Shown piece after piece: positions 1-9,429 of a stretch of DNA of 64,000 nucleotides. Each line of letters opens with the position of its first letter. The stretch's first letter is position 1. Both the position numbers and the translations under genes were made by a program. This DNA is from Corallococcus interemptor (GTDB lineage Bacteria > Myxococcota > Myxococcia > Myxococcales > Myxococcaceae): assembly GCF_003668875.1 (NCBI RefSeq), contig NZ_RAWM01000019.1, forward strand, positions 31,898 through 95,897. Reading direction: 5' to 3'. Below the pieces are notes generated by a model. The model saw only the letters and a program-made list of their open reading frames with translations. It was not told where the DNA came from and made no database searches.

Positions 1-41
1 TGGGCCGCGGTCAGCGGGCGGTTGTCCTGGGATGGGTGCAT
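1..41 (-). CDS. mxcG: NRPS MxcG, N-terminal start only (partial)
   Basis: Only the first 13 codons are inside the window; they read MHPSQDNRPLTAA and continue off the left edge. The PLTAAQ-type start is typical of the first condensation domain of siderophore NRPSs. A GGAG ribosome site lies about 10 bases before the ATG, and the gene starts 34 bases after the mxcF stop, so it should be the last visible member of the myxochelin operon. By known biology MxcG joins two 2,3-dihydroxybenzoates to lysine and releases the product reductively. The assignment rests mostly on context because so little of the protein is seen. Confidence 0.6.
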   Translation of the reverse strand, partial: MHPSQDNRPLTAA

Positions 42-75
42 GACGGGGGGAACTCCGAAGTGGAAGAAGGGCGGG

Positions 76-981
76 TTATGAGACGCGAGCGCCAGGGGCC
101 ATCGCGACCGGCTGCTTCGCGGCGAGCAGCGCGTACCAGTCCGTGAGCGTCGGCTTCTCCGCGAGCTCCACGAAGGACACCTCCGTGCCGCCCTGCCGCC
201 AACGCTCCACCAGGCTCATCAGGCGGATGGAGTCCATGCCGCGCTCCAGCAGGTTGTCGTCCTCGCCAATCGCGGAAGCGGACTCCATCAGCAGCTCCGC
301 CACGGCCGCGCGAAGCTGCTCGCGGTCCACCGCTGGAACAGCCGCCTGCACGGGCATCGCGTCGATGACCTGCTGCGTGGTGGCGACAAACGCGACCAGC
401 TGCGACGCGTAGTCCAGCGCCATCCGGTGCTTCTCCAGCGAGAAGTCCGCCACCGCGTCCGCGACGAGGAACGGACGGATCTCACTCATGGAGCCGTCGC
501 TCGCCGTCTGCAGGCAGCCGATGTGCGCGTAGATGCCGCAGATGATGAGCTGATCGCGGCCCATGTCCCGCATCAGGTCCATCAGGCGCGTGTTGCGGAA
601 CGCGCTGTAGCGCCACTTGGTGAGGACGGTGTCGCCCTCGGCCGGGGTGAGCGCTTCGATGATCTGCTGCTTCGGACCGGCGCGGACACCCGGGCCCCAG
701 AACTCCAGCTGGAGGCCGCGCTGCTCCGGCGTCTGGTCTCCCGGCTGCGCGGAGTAGACGACGGGGACGCCCAGCTTCACCGCGTGCTCGCGCAGGCGCT
801 GGATGTTGGCCACCAGCTCCGTCACCGGAGACTGGCCCTGCGTGAAGGCGTCCACGAAGTAGTGCTGCATGTCGTGGATGAGCAGCACGCAGCGCTGGGG
901 CTCCGGCGTCCAGGCGAGCTTGTTCCGGGGCAGGTCCGCGGCTCCGGGCATGGAATAGGGGGCAATGGCAGGCAGTGCCAT
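76..981 (-). CDS. mxcF: Isochorismatase with C-terminal aryl carrier domain (MxcF, EntB/DhbB family)
   Basis: A 301-residue bifunctional protein. The N-terminal part (about 1-210) is an isochorismatase: [14 protein letters not shown] near residue 35 is the catalytic-Asp strand, and [10 protein letters not shown] and [11 protein letters not shown] match the family. It hydrolyses isochorismate to 2,3-dihydro-2,3-dihydroxybenzoate. The C-terminal 80 residues are an aryl carrier domain whose [10 protein letters not shown] contains the phosphopantetheine Ser. The ATG at 981 ([10 protein letters not shown]) is chosen because homologues start with this sequence and mxcE stops 15 bases upstream. It lies between mxcE and mxcG, so it would load the MxcE-activated acyl group and hand it to the NRPS. 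Confidence 0.93.
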   Translation of the reverse strand: MALPAIAPYSMPGAADLPRNKLAWTPEPQRCVLLIHDMQHYFVDAFTQGQSPVTELVANIQRLREHAVKLGVPVVYSAQPGDQTPEQRGLQLEFWGPGVRAGPKQQIIEALTPAEGDTVLTKWRYSAFRNTRLMDLMRDMGRDQLIICGIYAHIGCLQTASDGSMSEIRPFLVADAVADFSLEKHRMALDYASQLVAFVATTQQVIDAMPVQAAVPAVDREQLRAAVAELLMESASAIGEDDNLLERGMDSIRLMSLVERWRQGGTEVSFVELAEKPTLTDWYALLAAKQPVAMAPGARVS

Positions 982-995
982 GAAGGGCTCCTGTT

Positions 996-2630
996 TCAGG
1001 GAGAAGGAGTGGAGAGGGACTGGCGCAGGCTGTCGCGCAGCGCCTTCTTGCTGACCTTGCCGACGCCCGTCTGGGGGAAGGACGCGACGAACTCGATGCG
1101 GTCGGGGATCTTGAACGACGCCAGGCCGCGCTGGCGCAGGAAGGCGTTGAGCGCGGAGGGGGCGGGGGCCTCGCCTCGGGGGATGACGACGGCGCAGGTG
1201 CGCTCTCCCAGGAACTTGTCTGGGATGGCCACCACCGCGGCGTCGCTCACGGAAGGGTGGGCGAGGAGATGGTTCTCCACCTCCTCCGCCGCGACCTTGT
1301 CGCCGCCCCGGTTGATCTGATCCTTCGCGCGCCCCTCCACCACGAGGTCGCCCTCGGGCGTCAGGCGCACCAGGTCGCCCGTGCGGTAGAAGCCGTCCGT
1401 CGTGAACGCCTTGGCGTTGTGCGCGTCCGCCTTGTAGTAGCCGCGGATGGTGTACGGCCCGCGCGTGAGCAGGTGCCCCGTCTCGCCGGGCGCCACCGGC
1501 ACGTCGTCGTCGTCCACCACGCGCAGTTCGTCCGCGTCCGACATGGGGCGGCCCTGCGTGGTGACGATGCGCGTCTCCGGGTCGTCCAGCCGCGTGTAGT
1601 TCACCAGTCCCTCGGCCATGCCGAAGACCTGCTGGAGCGCGCAGCCCAGCGTGGGGCGCACGCGCGCGGCGGCCTCGTCGCTCAAGCGCGCACCGCCCAC
1701 CTGGAGGACCTTCAGGCTGGACAGGTCGTGCTTCTTCGCCAACGACGAGTCCAGCCACACCATGGTCAGCGGCGGCACCAGCGCCGTGACGGTGACGCGC
1801 TCACGCTCGATGAGCGGGAAGGCCACGTCCGGGCTGGGGTTCAGCGCCATGACCGCCGTGCCACCGGCTTGGAAGGTGCCCAGCACACCCGGGGAGGACA
1901 GCGGGAAGTTGTGCGCCGCCGGCAGCGCGCACAGGTACACCGTCTCCGGGGTGAACCGGCACACGTCCACGCTGGCGCGCAGGCTGTAGATGTAGTCGTC
2001 GTGCGTGCGCGGAATCAGCTTGGGCACGCCCGTGCTGCCACCGGACAGCTGGAAGAAAGCCACGTCCGAAGGCGACGGGCCCTTCAGCGCCATGGGCTCG
2101 GCGGGCACGGAGGTGAGCGCGGTGTGGTGGCCCGCGGCCCCCAGCACCAGCACGTGCTTCAGCGTGGGCGTGGCGGCCTTCACCTGATCCGCGAGACCCC
2201 GGTAGTCGAAGCCGCCGAAGCGGTCCGGGATGACGTACGCGACGGCTTCAGTGAAGGCGCAGAAGTAGCCGATCTCCGACGCGCGGTGCGCGGGCAGCGC
2301 GAACACCGGCAGCGCGCCCATGCGGAACAGCGCGAAGATGACCTCGTAGAACTCCGGCACGTTGGGCAGCTGCACCACCACGCGGTCGCGCGAGCGGATG
2401 CCCAGTCCGTGGAAACCCGCGGCCATGCGGTCCACGCGCGCGTCCAGCTCCGCGTACGTCCAGCGGTGCGCGCCGCCGACCAGCGCCGTGCGCGTCCCGA
2501 AGTCCCGCGCGCGGTCGCGCAGGAGCTGGCCGAAGGTCTCCCCGCGCCAGTAGCCCGCCTCGCGATAGCGCCGGGCGAAGTCCTCCGGCCAGGTGGGGCA
2601 GCCGGGCAGGTGTTCCCGAGAGGTGCTCAC
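996..2630 (-). CDS. mxcE: 2,3-dihydroxybenzoate-AMP ligase (MxcE, EntE/DhbE family)
   Basis: A 544-residue stand-alone adenylation enzyme that activates 2,3-dihydroxybenzoate with ATP and transfers it to the carrier domain of MxcF. Visible motifs are [16 protein letters not shown] (P-loop, A3), [15 protein letters not shown] (A5), [20 protein letters not shown] (A7/A8) and [12 protein letters not shown] (catalytic Lys, A10). The N-terminal [15 protein letters not shown] is characteristic of aryl-activating members. The start is the GTG at 2630, which overlaps the mxcD stop as GTGA, so translation of the two is probably coupled. Length is normal for the family. Confidence 0.94.
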   Translation of the reverse strand: MSTSREHLPGCPTWPEDFARRYREAGYWRGETFGQLLRDRARDFGTRTALVGGAHRWTYAELDARVDRMAAGFHGLGIRSRDRVVVQLPNVPEFYEVIFALFRMGALPVFALPAHRASEIGYFCAFTEAVAYVIPDRFGGFDYRGLADQVKAATPTLKHVLVLGAAGHHTALTSVPAEPMALKGPSPSDVAFFQLSGGSTGVPKLIPRTHDDYIYSLRASVDVCRFTPETVYLCALPAAHNFPLSSPGVLGTFQAGGTAVMALNPSPDVAFPLIERERVTVTALVPPLTMVWLDSSLAKKHDLSSLKVLQVGGARLSDEAAARVRPTLGCALQQVFGMAEGLVNYTRLDDPETRIVTTQGRPMSDADELRVVDDDDVPVAPGETGHLLTRGPYTIRGYYKADAHNAKAFTTDGFYRTGDLVRLTPEGDLVVEGRAKDQINRGGDKVAAEEVENHLLAHPSVSDAAVVAIPDKFLGERTCAVVIPRGEAPAPSALNAFLRQRGLASFKIPDRIEFVASFPQTGVGKVSKKALRDSLRQSLSTPSP

Positions 2631-3916
2631 GGCTGCACCTCGAGGCCCAGGCCCATGGCCTGGAGCATGGTGCGGAACTTGGCCTCGGTCTCCGCGAGCT
2701 CCGCCTCCGGCGTGGAGCCCACCACGATGCCCGCGCCCGCGAACAGCCGCAGGGTGCGCTCGTCGGCCTCCGCGCAACGGATGGTGACGGCCCACTGACC
2801 GTCGCCGTTCGCGTCGCACCAGCCCACGGTGCCCGTGAAGTAGCCACGGTGGAACGGCTCGAGGTTCCCGATGGCCTCGTGCGCCAGCGCCGTCGGATGG
2901 CCACACACCGCCGGGGTGGGGTGCATGGCCAGCGCCAGCGTCAGCGAGGTGATGGACGGATCCTTCAGCTCACCCGTGATGCGGGTGGACAGGTGCCACA
3001 TCGTCTGGGTGCTCACGAGCGACGGGCCCCTGGGCACATCCAGCGTCTTGCAGAAGGGCCGCAGCGCCTCCGCCACCGCGTCGATGACGACCGCGTGCTC
3101 GTGCAGGTCCTTGGGGGACGCCATCAGCCGCGTGGCCCGCGCCTGGTCCTCCACGGGGTCCAGGCTGCGCGCGGCGGAGCCCGCCAGCGGATTGGCCAAG
3201 ACCTGGAGGCCCGAGCGCGCCACCAGCAGCTCCGGGCTCGCGCCGATGAGCGTGCGCCGGCCCACGCCGGGGGCCGCGTCCGCGCGCTGCGGCAGGTCCA
3301 CCGCGAACGTGTACCCATGCGGGTTGCGCCGGGCCAGGTTGTGCAGCAGCTGGCGCAGGTCCACCGGCGCCGCCGTGTCCACGTGAAGCGAGCGCGACAA
3401 CACCACCTTGCGCAGCGGGCCCTGCTGCATGAGCTTCAGCGCCGCCGCCACGCCGTCCTTGTACGCGGAGGGCTCCGGCACGGGCCGCAGCGTGTACTGG
3501 CCGGCCAGGGGAGACCGGGCGGTGTTGGCCCCATCGAACACCATGGGCCCCGCGCGCTGGAGGGTCATGGGGACCACCAGGTGAGCCGCCACCTTGCCGT
3601 CGAAGGGCACCGCCCCCTCCGCCACCGGGATGTCATGCGCCGCGTCCCGCGAGGCGTTGAGCACCGAGGTCACGCGCTCCGGCAGGCCGTCCAGCGAGTT
3701 CCCCCCGCCCGCGTCCGGCACCGTCGCGAACACACCGCGCGCCAGCATGGTGCGCTTGGGGGACGCGAAGAAGAACGCGCCCGCGTCGTAGTCACGCAAC
3801 AGCCGCGACGAGAGCGCCTCCTGCTCCGGCTCCCGCGCCACGGCCGGCGCGCCCACCACGCCGTCCACCGTCCGCGCGTCCGGCTGCCGCTCAGTGATTT
3901 TGGTATCAGGAATCAT
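2627..3916 (-). CDS. mxcD: Isochorismate synthase (MxcD, EntC/DhbC family)
   Basis: A 429-residue chorismate-binding enzyme converting chorismate to isochorismate, the first committed step of dihydroxybenzoate synthesis. Family motifs are [60 protein letters not shown] and [15 protein letters not shown]; the last two carry Mg-binding and active-site residues. The ATG at 3916 ([10 protein letters not shown]) is chosen as it follows mxcC by 83 bases and heads the conserved region. The start codon itself lies inside a GAGAATGATT Fur-box-like sequence. The 3' end overlaps mxcE by 4 bases. Confidence 0.93.
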   Translation of the reverse strand: MIPDTKITERQPDARTVDGVVGAPAVAREPEQEALSSRLLRDYDAGAFFFASPKRTMLARGVFATVPDAGGGNSLDGLPERVTSVLNASRDAAHDIPVAEGAVPFDGKVAAHLVVPMTLQRAGPMVFDGANTARSPLAGQYTLRPVPEPSAYKDGVAAALKLMQQGPLRKVVLSRSLHVDTAAPVDLRQLLHNLARRNPHGYTFAVDLPQRADAAPGVGRRTLIGASPELLVARSGLQVLANPLAGSAARSLDPVEDQARATRLMASPKDLHEHAVVIDAVAEALRPFCKTLDVPRGPSLVSTQTMWHLSTRITGELKDPSITSLTLALAMHPTPAVCGHPTALAHEAIGNLEPFHRGYFTGTVGWCDANGDGQWAVTIRCAEADERTLRLFAGAGIVVGSTPEAELAETEAKFRTMLQAMGLGLEVQP

Positions 3917-3923
3917 TCTCAAC
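3904..3923 (-). promoter_or_regulatory. Weak Fur-box-like site overlapping the mxcD start codon
   Basis: On the coding strand the bases TTGAGAATGATTCCTGATAC match the 15-base Fur consensus (TGATAATNATTATCA) well in the left half (TGAnAATnATT) and poorly in the right. The mxcD ATG is inside it. It may be a secondary Fur site limiting internal transcription or translation, or a chance match. It is weaker than the sites at 4801 and 7560. Confidence 0.35.
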
Positions 3924-3999
3924 TCGGGGCGATGGCGGGACAGACGGGTGTCCGTCCCGGGGGAGGGAAGGGCTGCTTCAGGGAGGCGGACGTCGCGGG

Positions 4000-4773
4000 C
4001 TAGACGCCCAGCGTGGCGCCGCCGTCGATACACAAGTCGTGCATCGTGATGTGCCGGGCCTGCTCGGACGCGAGGAACACCACGGCCTCCGCGATGTCCT
4101 CCGGCGTGGCGATGCGGCGCAGCGGGATGCCCGTGCGGTAGGTGTCCAGCGAGCCCTGGATGACGCGCTCGGGGCCGGACTCGTCCGTCCACATGCCCCG
4201 CTGCATGGCGGTGTCGGTGGAGCCGGGCGACACGACGTTGCAGCGGATGCCGTGCTGGGCCAGCTCCAATCCCAGGCACTTGGTGAACATGGTGGAGGCG
4301 GCCTTGGACGCCGCGTAGGCCGCCATCTGCATGCGCGGCACGCCGGCCGCGTTGGAGCCCACCGTCACGATGGCGCCCGAGCGGCGGGGCACCATGTGCT
4401 TCGCCACCGCTCGCGACACATGGAACACGCCGTGGGTGTTGACCGCGAAGGTGGACAGCCAGTCCTCGTCGCTCTGCGTGAGCACGGAGCCCATGCGCAG
4501 GATGCCCGCCACGTTGGCCAGCACCTGGATGGGGCCCAGCCTGGACTCGATGGACGCGATGGCGTCCTCGATGCCGTCCTTGTCGCGCACGTCCACGCGG
4601 AACGCGGCGGCCTTCAGACCCTGCTGGCGCAGCTCCGCCACCAGCAGCTCCAGTCCGGCGGCGTTCTGGTCGAACACCGCGACGGGCATCGTGCGCGCCA
4701 GCTTGCGCGCGACCGCCGCGCCAATGCCTTGCGCCGCGCCCGTCACCACCGCGTATCCCGTCGTCGAGGACAT
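4000..4773 (-). CDS. mxcC: 2,3-dihydro-2,3-dihydroxybenzoate dehydrogenase (MxcC, EntA family)
   Basis: A 257-residue short-chain dehydrogenase that oxidises the MxcF product to 2,3-dihydroxybenzoate using NAD. The N-terminal [14 protein letters not shown] is the Rossmann dinucleotide motif; the catalytic Ser, Tyr and Lys fall in VGSNAAG and YAASKAA, and [12 protein letters not shown] is the following conserved loop. The ATG at 4773 ([10 protein letters not shown]) is preferred over one further upstream because the upstream stretch is occupied by a Fur-type palindrome, and AGGACGAG provides a ribosome site. It is the first gene after that operator and heads mxcC-D-E-F-G. Confidence 0.93.
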   Translation of the reverse strand: MSSTTGYAVVTGAAQGIGAAVARKLARTMPVAVFDQNAAGLELLVAELRQQGLKAAAFRVDVRDKDGIEDAIASIESRLGPIQVLANVAGILRMGSVLTQSDEDWLSTFAVNTHGVFHVSRAVAKHMVPRRSGAIVTVGSNAAGVPRMQMAAYAASKAASTMFTKCLGLELAQHGIRCNVVSPGSTDTAMQRGMWTDESGPERVIQGSLDTYRTGIPLRRIATPEDIAEAVVFLASEQARHITMHDLCIDGGATLGV

Positions 4774-4800
4774 CTGCCGCTCGTCCTGATTCTTTGAATG

Positions 4801-4823
4801 AAAATGAGAACCATTCTCATTTT
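4801..4823 (-). promoter_or_regulatory. Fur box upstream of mxcC
   Basis: AAAATGAGAA, a 3-base centre (CCA) and TTCTCATTTT form a perfect 10-base inverted repeat whose ATGAGAA/TTCTCAT arms are typical of Fur operators. It ends 28 bases upstream of the mxcC start, so iron-loaded Fur bound here should block transcription of mxcC-G. The surrounding bases are strikingly AT-rich for this genome. Confidence 0.85.
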
Positions 4824-4917
4824 TGAGGCCGGGAAGTGCCATGGTCATGAATTCCTGTCAAGGAGGCTCAAGCATGGAACCGCAGATGTCTGACTTCACG
4901 CGCGGAATGTTTCAGGC

Positions 4918-6201
4918 TCAGGCCGCGCTGGCCTTGGCGTGCGCGGCCGTCTCGCGGAGCACCTCGCCGGCGGCGGCGATGGTGTGATCGATCTGCTCCA
5001 CGGTGTGCACGGCGCTGATGAAGTTCAGGTCGCGGCGGAGGATGACGCCCCGGCGGGCCATGCCGGCCTGGAAGGGGATCATCTTCTCGATGTGCTCGGG
5101 GACGGCCTTGCTGAAGCGGAAGAAGGGCACGGCGTCGTAGCCGATGACCTCCAGGCTGGAGCCCGTCTCGCGCGCGTGGGCGTTGACGCCGTCGCGCAGG
5201 CGGCGGCCCAGGCTGGCGATGTGCTCCACGTGGTTGGTGCGGCGGTACTCGTGGATGACGGCCTCGCAGACGGCGAGAGAGAGCATCTCTCCGCCGAAGG
5301 TCGTGGACACCTGCAGCTCGCTCAGGCGGGAGAGGTACTTCTCCGGGCCGGCGATGGCGGACAGGGGCATGCCCGCGGCGAGCGCCTTGGACACGGTGAC
5401 GAAGTCCGCCTGGATGTCGAAGAACTGCTGCGCGCCGCCCAGGGCCAGGCGGAAGCCGGTGACGACCTCGTCCAGGACGAACAGCACGCCGTGCTTCGCG
5501 CACGTCTGTTTCACCTGGAGGAGGAACTCGCGGGTGACGGGGCGGTTGTACGGGAAGGCCAGCAGCACGCAGGCCAGCTGGGCGCCGTGCTTCTCGATGT
5601 GCTCGATGAGCGCGGGCTCGTCCGGCGGCGTGAACAGGGGCAGGCGCGTGGTGAGCTTCGCCACCGTCGGGGGCACGCCCGGGGTGTCATACATGAAGTG
5701 GTCGTGCCAACCGTTGTAGCCCACGGTGACGATGTGCTCGCGGCCGGTGAGGTGGCGCGACAGGCGCACGGCGGCGGAGGTGGCGTCCGCGCCCGTCTTG
5801 AAGAAGCGGGCCATCTCCGCGCCCGGAATCACCTCCACCAGCGCCTTCACGGAGGAGACCTCCACGGGCGTGGGCAGCGAGTGGATGATGCCCTCCGTCA
5901 GATGCTTGCGGATTGTCTCCACCACGGCCGGGTGGTTGTGGCCCAGCATGTTGGCGCCCAGCGCCTGGATGAAGTCGATGTACTCCTGGCCGTCCGCGTC
6001 CTCGACCAGCGCGCCGTGGCCCTTCGCGAGGAACACCGGGAAGGCGCCGGGCGCGAAGTGGTCCGGCTTCTTCATCATCGTCTGGGTGACGCCGGGGACC
6101 CACTTGCGGGCCTCGGCGAGCAGCTGGTTGGAGCGCTCCAGCTTGAGCTCACCGACGATGGGGCGAGGCAGGGACGGATGACGGGGTGCTGTCTGGGACA
6201 T
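4918..6201 (-). CDS. mxcL: PLP-dependent aminotransferase of the glutamate-1-semialdehyde aminomutase type (MxcL)
   Basis: A 427-residue class-III aminotransferase. The PLP Lys is in FVTVSKALAAGMP near residue 270, preceded by VLFVLDEVVTGFR (the Asp that contacts the pyridine N), and DGQEYIDFIQALGANMLGHN is the conserved N-terminal signature. In myxobacteria MxcL is known to transaminate the aldehyde released by MxcG, giving the amine form myxochelin B; the context here fits that role better than tetrapyrrole synthesis. It starts 31 bases after the transporter gene, with which it is probably co-transcribed, and is separated from mxcC by 144 bases containing the Fur box. Confidence 0.88.
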   Translation of the reverse strand: MSQTAPRHPSLPRPIVGELKLERSNQLLAEARKWVPGVTQTMMKKPDHFAPGAFPVFLAKGHGALVEDADGQEYIDFIQALGANMLGHNHPAVVETIRKHLTEGIIHSLPTPVEVSSVKALVEVIPGAEMARFFKTGADATSAAVRLSRHLTGREHIVTVGYNGWHDHFMYDTPGVPPTVAKLTTRLPLFTPPDEPALIEHIEKHGAQLACVLLAFPYNRPVTREFLLQVKQTCAKHGVLFVLDEVVTGFRLALGGAQQFFDIQADFVTVSKALAAGMPLSAIAGPEKYLSRLSELQVSTTFGGEMLSLAVCEAVIHEYRRTNHVEHIASLGRRLRDGVNAHARETGSSLEVIGYDAVPFFRFSKAVPEHIEKMIPFQAGMARRGVILRRDLNFISAVHTVEQIDHTIAAAGEVLRETAAHAKASAA

Positions 6202-6232
6202 GCAAGGGTCCTGGTGAGGGGTTGAGAGGGAT

Positions 6233-7447
6233 TCAGGGCGCGGGTGTCGCGTCCAGCCGCACTGCGCGGCCCACGAAGGTCCAGAGCAGCCCGAGCGCGA
6301 GCGCGGAGACGGCCACGGCCAGCCAGCCCAGCCGCGCGAAGCCCAGGAGCGTGCCGTCCGGAGCGGAGGTGAGCAGCAGGCCGCCCATCCACGCGCCGAG
6401 CCCGGAGGCGCCGTCGCTGGCGGCCATGTTCACCGCGAGGTAGCGGCCGCGGAGCGACGGCGGCACCTGCGAAGCGACCAGCGCCATGGTGGGGATGGCA
6501 CGGCCGGAGGTGAGCGTCATGAAGAGCACGAACACGACGGCCACCACCGGCAGCGGGGAGGGCGGCAGGTGCGTGAAGAGCAGGTGCGGCGCCATGGTGG
6601 CGACGAGCAGCAACGCCAGCGCGCGAGCAGGGCCCAGCCGGTCCGCCATGCGGCCAATCCAGCGCGAGCTCACGAAGGTGGCCGCGCCGCCCGCCAGGTA
6701 CACCCACGGCAGGTCCGTGAGGGACAGGCCCACGTTGCCCACCATGAAGGCGCCCAGATAGGGGATGAGCAGGAAGCTGGCGAACACCACGGTGAAGGTG
6801 AGGCCCCAGCCCAGCGCCAGCCGGGGCGTGAAGCCCGCGGTGCCGGATCTCTGGGACAGGTGCCCATCCATGCGAGGCAGGAAGCGGAGCAACAGCAGCC
6901 ACACGATGCCCGCGAGTCCCGCGAGCGCGATGAACGGCGAGCGCCAGCCGCCCAGGTTCGCGAGGCCCAGGCCCAGCGGCACGCCGGCCACGGCGGACAG
7001 CGCGTAGGCCGTCATCACGGTGCCAATGGCCTGGCCCCGGCGCTCCGCTGGTACCGCGTCGCTGACGATGGCGATGACGACCGCGCCCATCAACCCCGCG
7101 CAGCCACCCGCCACGGTGCGAGCGATGAGCAGGCCCGTGGCCCCGGTGGCCGCGCCGCACAGCAGCGTGGCGGCGATGAAGCCCGCGTAGAGCATGAGCA
7201 GGGTGCGCTTGCGCTCCAGGCGGTCCAACCAGAAGACCCCCAGCACGCCCATGGCCGCGGACGCGAGCGTGTACGCGGACACCAGCGCTCCGAACCGCGT
7301 CGCCGACAGCGAGAGCCGCTGCATCAGCAGCGGGCCCAGCGGCATCAGCATCATGAAGTCGACGACGTGGGTGAACTGCACCGCCGCGAGGAGCCACAAC
7401 AGCGTGCGCTCACGCGGGGCGGGGGATGGAGCACTCAAGACAATCAC
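6233..7447 (-). CDS. mxcK: MFS transporter of the myxochelin locus (MxcK-like, probable siderophore exporter)
   Basis: About 404 residues with some 12 hydrophobic segments and MFS features: FWLDRLERKRTLLM between segments 2 and 3 resembles the MFS motif A, and MTAYALSAVAGVPLGL looks like the drug-efflux motif C of segment 5. By position it should export myxochelin, but this is inference from context. The start is uncertain: a GTG at 7447 gives the longest form, while a TTG at 7438 has the better ribosome site (AGGTGA). A strong Fur box lies about 110 bases upstream. The symbol follows the Stigmatella naming as I recall it. Confidence 0.75.
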   Translation of the reverse strand: MIVLSAPSPAPRERTLLWLLAAVQFTHVVDFMMLMPLGPLLMQRLSLSATRFGALVSAYTLASAAMGVLGVFWLDRLERKRTLLMLYAGFIAATLLCGAATGATGLLIARTVAGGCAGLMGAVVIAIVSDAVPAERRGQAIGTVMTAYALSAVAGVPLGLGLANLGGWRSPFIALAGLAGIVWLLLLRFLPRMDGHLSQRSGTAGFTPRLALGWGLTFTVVFASFLLIPYLGAFMVGNVGLSLTDLPWVYLAGGAATFVSSRWIGRMADRLGPARALALLLVATMAPHLLFTHLPPSPLPVVAVVFVLFMTLTSGRAIPTMALVASQVPPSLRGRYLAVNMAASDGASGLGAWMGGLLLTSAPDGTLLGFARLGWLAVAVSALALGLLWTFVGRAVRLDATPAP

Positions 7448-7554
7448 CTGAACCCAGACACACGACGGCCCTGGCTCGGCCCGGGGATGCCAGGCAGGGC
7501 TTCGCCGGGACCTGACACGTTTGGTGTTGGCCCGCCGTGACTTACCGCGACCAA

Positions 7555-7574
7555 GAGAATGATAATGAGAATCA
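7555..7574. promoter_or_regulatory. Fur box between the mxcK-like gene and the dihydroxyacetone kinase gene
   Basis: TGATAATGAGAATCA at 7560-7574 matches all but two positions of the 15-base Fur consensus, and the wider GAGAATGATAATGAGAAT is three head-to-tail Fur hexamers. The site sits in a 288-base divergent intergenic region with no other recognisable feature, about 110 bases before the transporter start and 160 before the kinase start. Control of the transporter/mxcL unit is most likely; an effect on the kinase gene is possible. Confidence 0.85.
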
Positions 7575-7735
7575 ACATCATGAGGCCTCTGGAGTCAATG
7601 GGAAAGCGGGTTCCGTGACGCATCCGTCTCCCGGCGGGCTGGTGACGTTCGCGCGGCTTGACGGGTTGCGGGGGCGGCGGAAGGGTGGGCGCCGAGCGCA
7701 GTCCGCCCCTGTTCATTCCGTCCAAGGAGTCGCTG

Positions 7736-9421
7736 GTGAAGAAGCTCGTCAACGCGCCGCGCGCGGTGGTGCAGGAGATGTTGGAGGGACTGGTGGCGCT
7801 GGCGCCGGGCCAGGCGTTGCTGGAGGGGGAGACGGTGGTGGTGCGCGCGGACGTGCCGGCGGCGCTGGGGGCGCGGAAGGTGGCGGTGTTGTCGGGCGGG
7901 GGCAGCGGGCACGAACCGGCGCACGCGGGCTACGTGGGGACGGGGATGCTGCACGCGGCGGTGGCGGGGGACGTGTTCACGTCACCCAGCACGGACGCGG
8001 TGCTGGCGGCGATCCGCGCGGTGGCGGGGACGGCGGGGGCGCTGCTCATCGTGAAGAACTACACGGGGGACCGGCTCAACTTCGGGCTCGCGGCGGAGCT
8101 GGCGCGCGCCGAGGGGATTCCGACGGAAGTGGTGGTGGTGGCGGACGACGTGGCGCTGCGGGACACGGTGGAGCCCGAGCGGCGCCGGGGCATCGCCGGC
8201 GTGGTGCTGGTGCACAAGGTCGCGGGCGCCGCCGCGGCGGCGGGTGCGTCGCTGGCGGAGGTGGCGCGCGAGGCGGCGGAAGCGGCGGCGGCGCTGGGCA
8301 GCATGGGCGTGGCGCTGGGGCCGTGCACGGTGCCCGCGGCGGGCCGGCCGGGCTTCTCGCTGGGGGAGGGCGAGGTGGAGCTGGGACTGGGCATCCACGG
8401 CGAGCAGGGCGTGCGCCGCGTGGAGCTGCAGCCGGCGGACGCGCTGGCGGACACGATGCTGTCCATCATCGTGGAGGACCGGAAGGTGGGCCGGGGCGAC
8501 CGGGTGGCGTTGATGGTGAACGGGTTGGGAGGCACGCCGCCCATGGAGCTGGCCATCGTGACGCGCCGGGCGCTGGCGTTCCTGGCGGAGCGGGGCGTGA
8601 AGGTGGAGCGGGCGTGGCAGGGCACGTTCCTGTCGGCGTTGGAGATGCCGGGGTGCTCGCTGACGGTGTTGAAGGTGGATGACGCGCGGCTCGCGCGGTT
8701 GGACGCGCCCACGGAGGCGCCGGCGTGGCCGGGGCGGGGGCAGGTGGTGAAGCAGCGGCAGGTGGTGCCCACTCGAGCCGCGCTGCCGACGGTGGAGGGG
8801 CACCCGAAGCCGCAGCCCGTGATGGCGCGGGTGCGCGCCGCGGCGCTCGCGGTGGCGGACGCGTGGGACGCTGCGGAGGCCCGGCTGACGGAGCTGGACA
8901 GCAAGGCGGGGGATGGTGATCTGGGATTGAGCCTGGCGCGTGGCGCGGCGGCGATCCGCGCGTTGCCGGAGAAGGCGTGGGCCACGCCGTCGAGCGCGTT
9001 GACGGAGCTGGGGCAGGCGTTGCGCCGGAACATCGGAGGCAGCTCCGGGCCGTTCTACGCGACGGCGCTGCTGCGAGCGGCGCGCTTCCTGGCGAGCAAG
9101 CCGGTGGATGCGCTGGCCTGGGCGAAGGCGTTCGAGGTGGGCGTGGAGGCGGTGTCGGAGCTGGGCGGAGCGAAGCCCGGGGACCGGACGATGGTGGACG
9201 CGCTGCACCCGGCGTCGGTGGTGCTCACGCGGGCCGTTCGCGAGGGCAAGGGGCTGGGGGAGGCGTGGGCGGAGGCGGTTCGCGCGGCGGAGCAGGGCGC
9301 GGAGGCGACGGCCAGCATGTCGCCGCGACTGGGCCGGGCCAGCTACCTGGGTGAGCGCGCGAAGGGGGTTCCGGACGCGGGGGCCGTGGCCGTGGTCATC
9401 TGGATGAAGGCGCTGGGCTGA
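7736..9421 (+). CDS. Dihydroxyacetone kinase, ATP-dependent, fused DhaK-DhaL
   Basis: A 561-residue fusion. The DhaK part (about 1-325) has VLSGGGSGHEPAHAGYVG and LGLGIHGEQGVRR, whose His is the residue that covalently binds dihydroxyacetone. The DhaL part (about 360-561) has DSKAGDGDLG (Mg-ADP-binding Asp residues), NIGGSSGPFY and PGDRTMVDAL. It phosphorylates dihydroxyacetone, or possibly glyceraldehyde. The GTG at 7736 preceded by AAGGAG is chosen although the frame is open upstream. It is a monocistronic gene whose end faces the convergent gene 8 bases away. A fused single chain implies ATP rather than PTS phosphate as donor. Confidence 0.93.
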   Translation: MKKLVNAPRAVVQEMLEGLVALAPGQALLEGETVVVRADVPAALGARKVAVLSGGGSGHEPAHAGYVGTGMLHAAVAGDVFTSPSTDAVLAAIRAVAGTAGALLIVKNYTGDRLNFGLAAELARAEGIPTEVVVVADDVALRDTVEPERRRGIAGVVLVHKVAGAAAAAGASLAEVAREAAEAAAALGSMGVALGPCTVPAAGRPGFSLGEGEVELGLGIHGEQGVRRVELQPADALADTMLSIIVEDRKVGRGDRVALMVNGLGGTPPMELAIVTRRALAFLAERGVKVERAWQGTFLSALEMPGCSLTVLKVDDARLARLDAPTEAPAWPGRGQVVKQRQVVPTRAALPTVEGHPKPQPVMARVRAAALAVADAWDAAEARLTELDSKAGDGDLGLSLARGAAAIRALPEKAWATPSSALTELGQALRRNIGGSSGPFYATALLRAARFLASKPVDALAWAKAFEVGVEAVSELGGAKPGDRTMVDALHPASVVLTRAVREGKGLGEAWAEAVRAAEQGAEATASMSPRLGRASYLGERAKGVPDAGAVAVVIWMKALG

Positions 9422-9429
9422 CGCGGCGG

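Noticed and set aside
76..1758. Long reading frame extending upstream of the isochorismatase start, overlapping the adenylation enzyme gene
   Set aside because: The extra residues are Arg/Gly/Ala-rich shadow sequence; the protein matches its family only from 981, and mxcE occupies the other frame.
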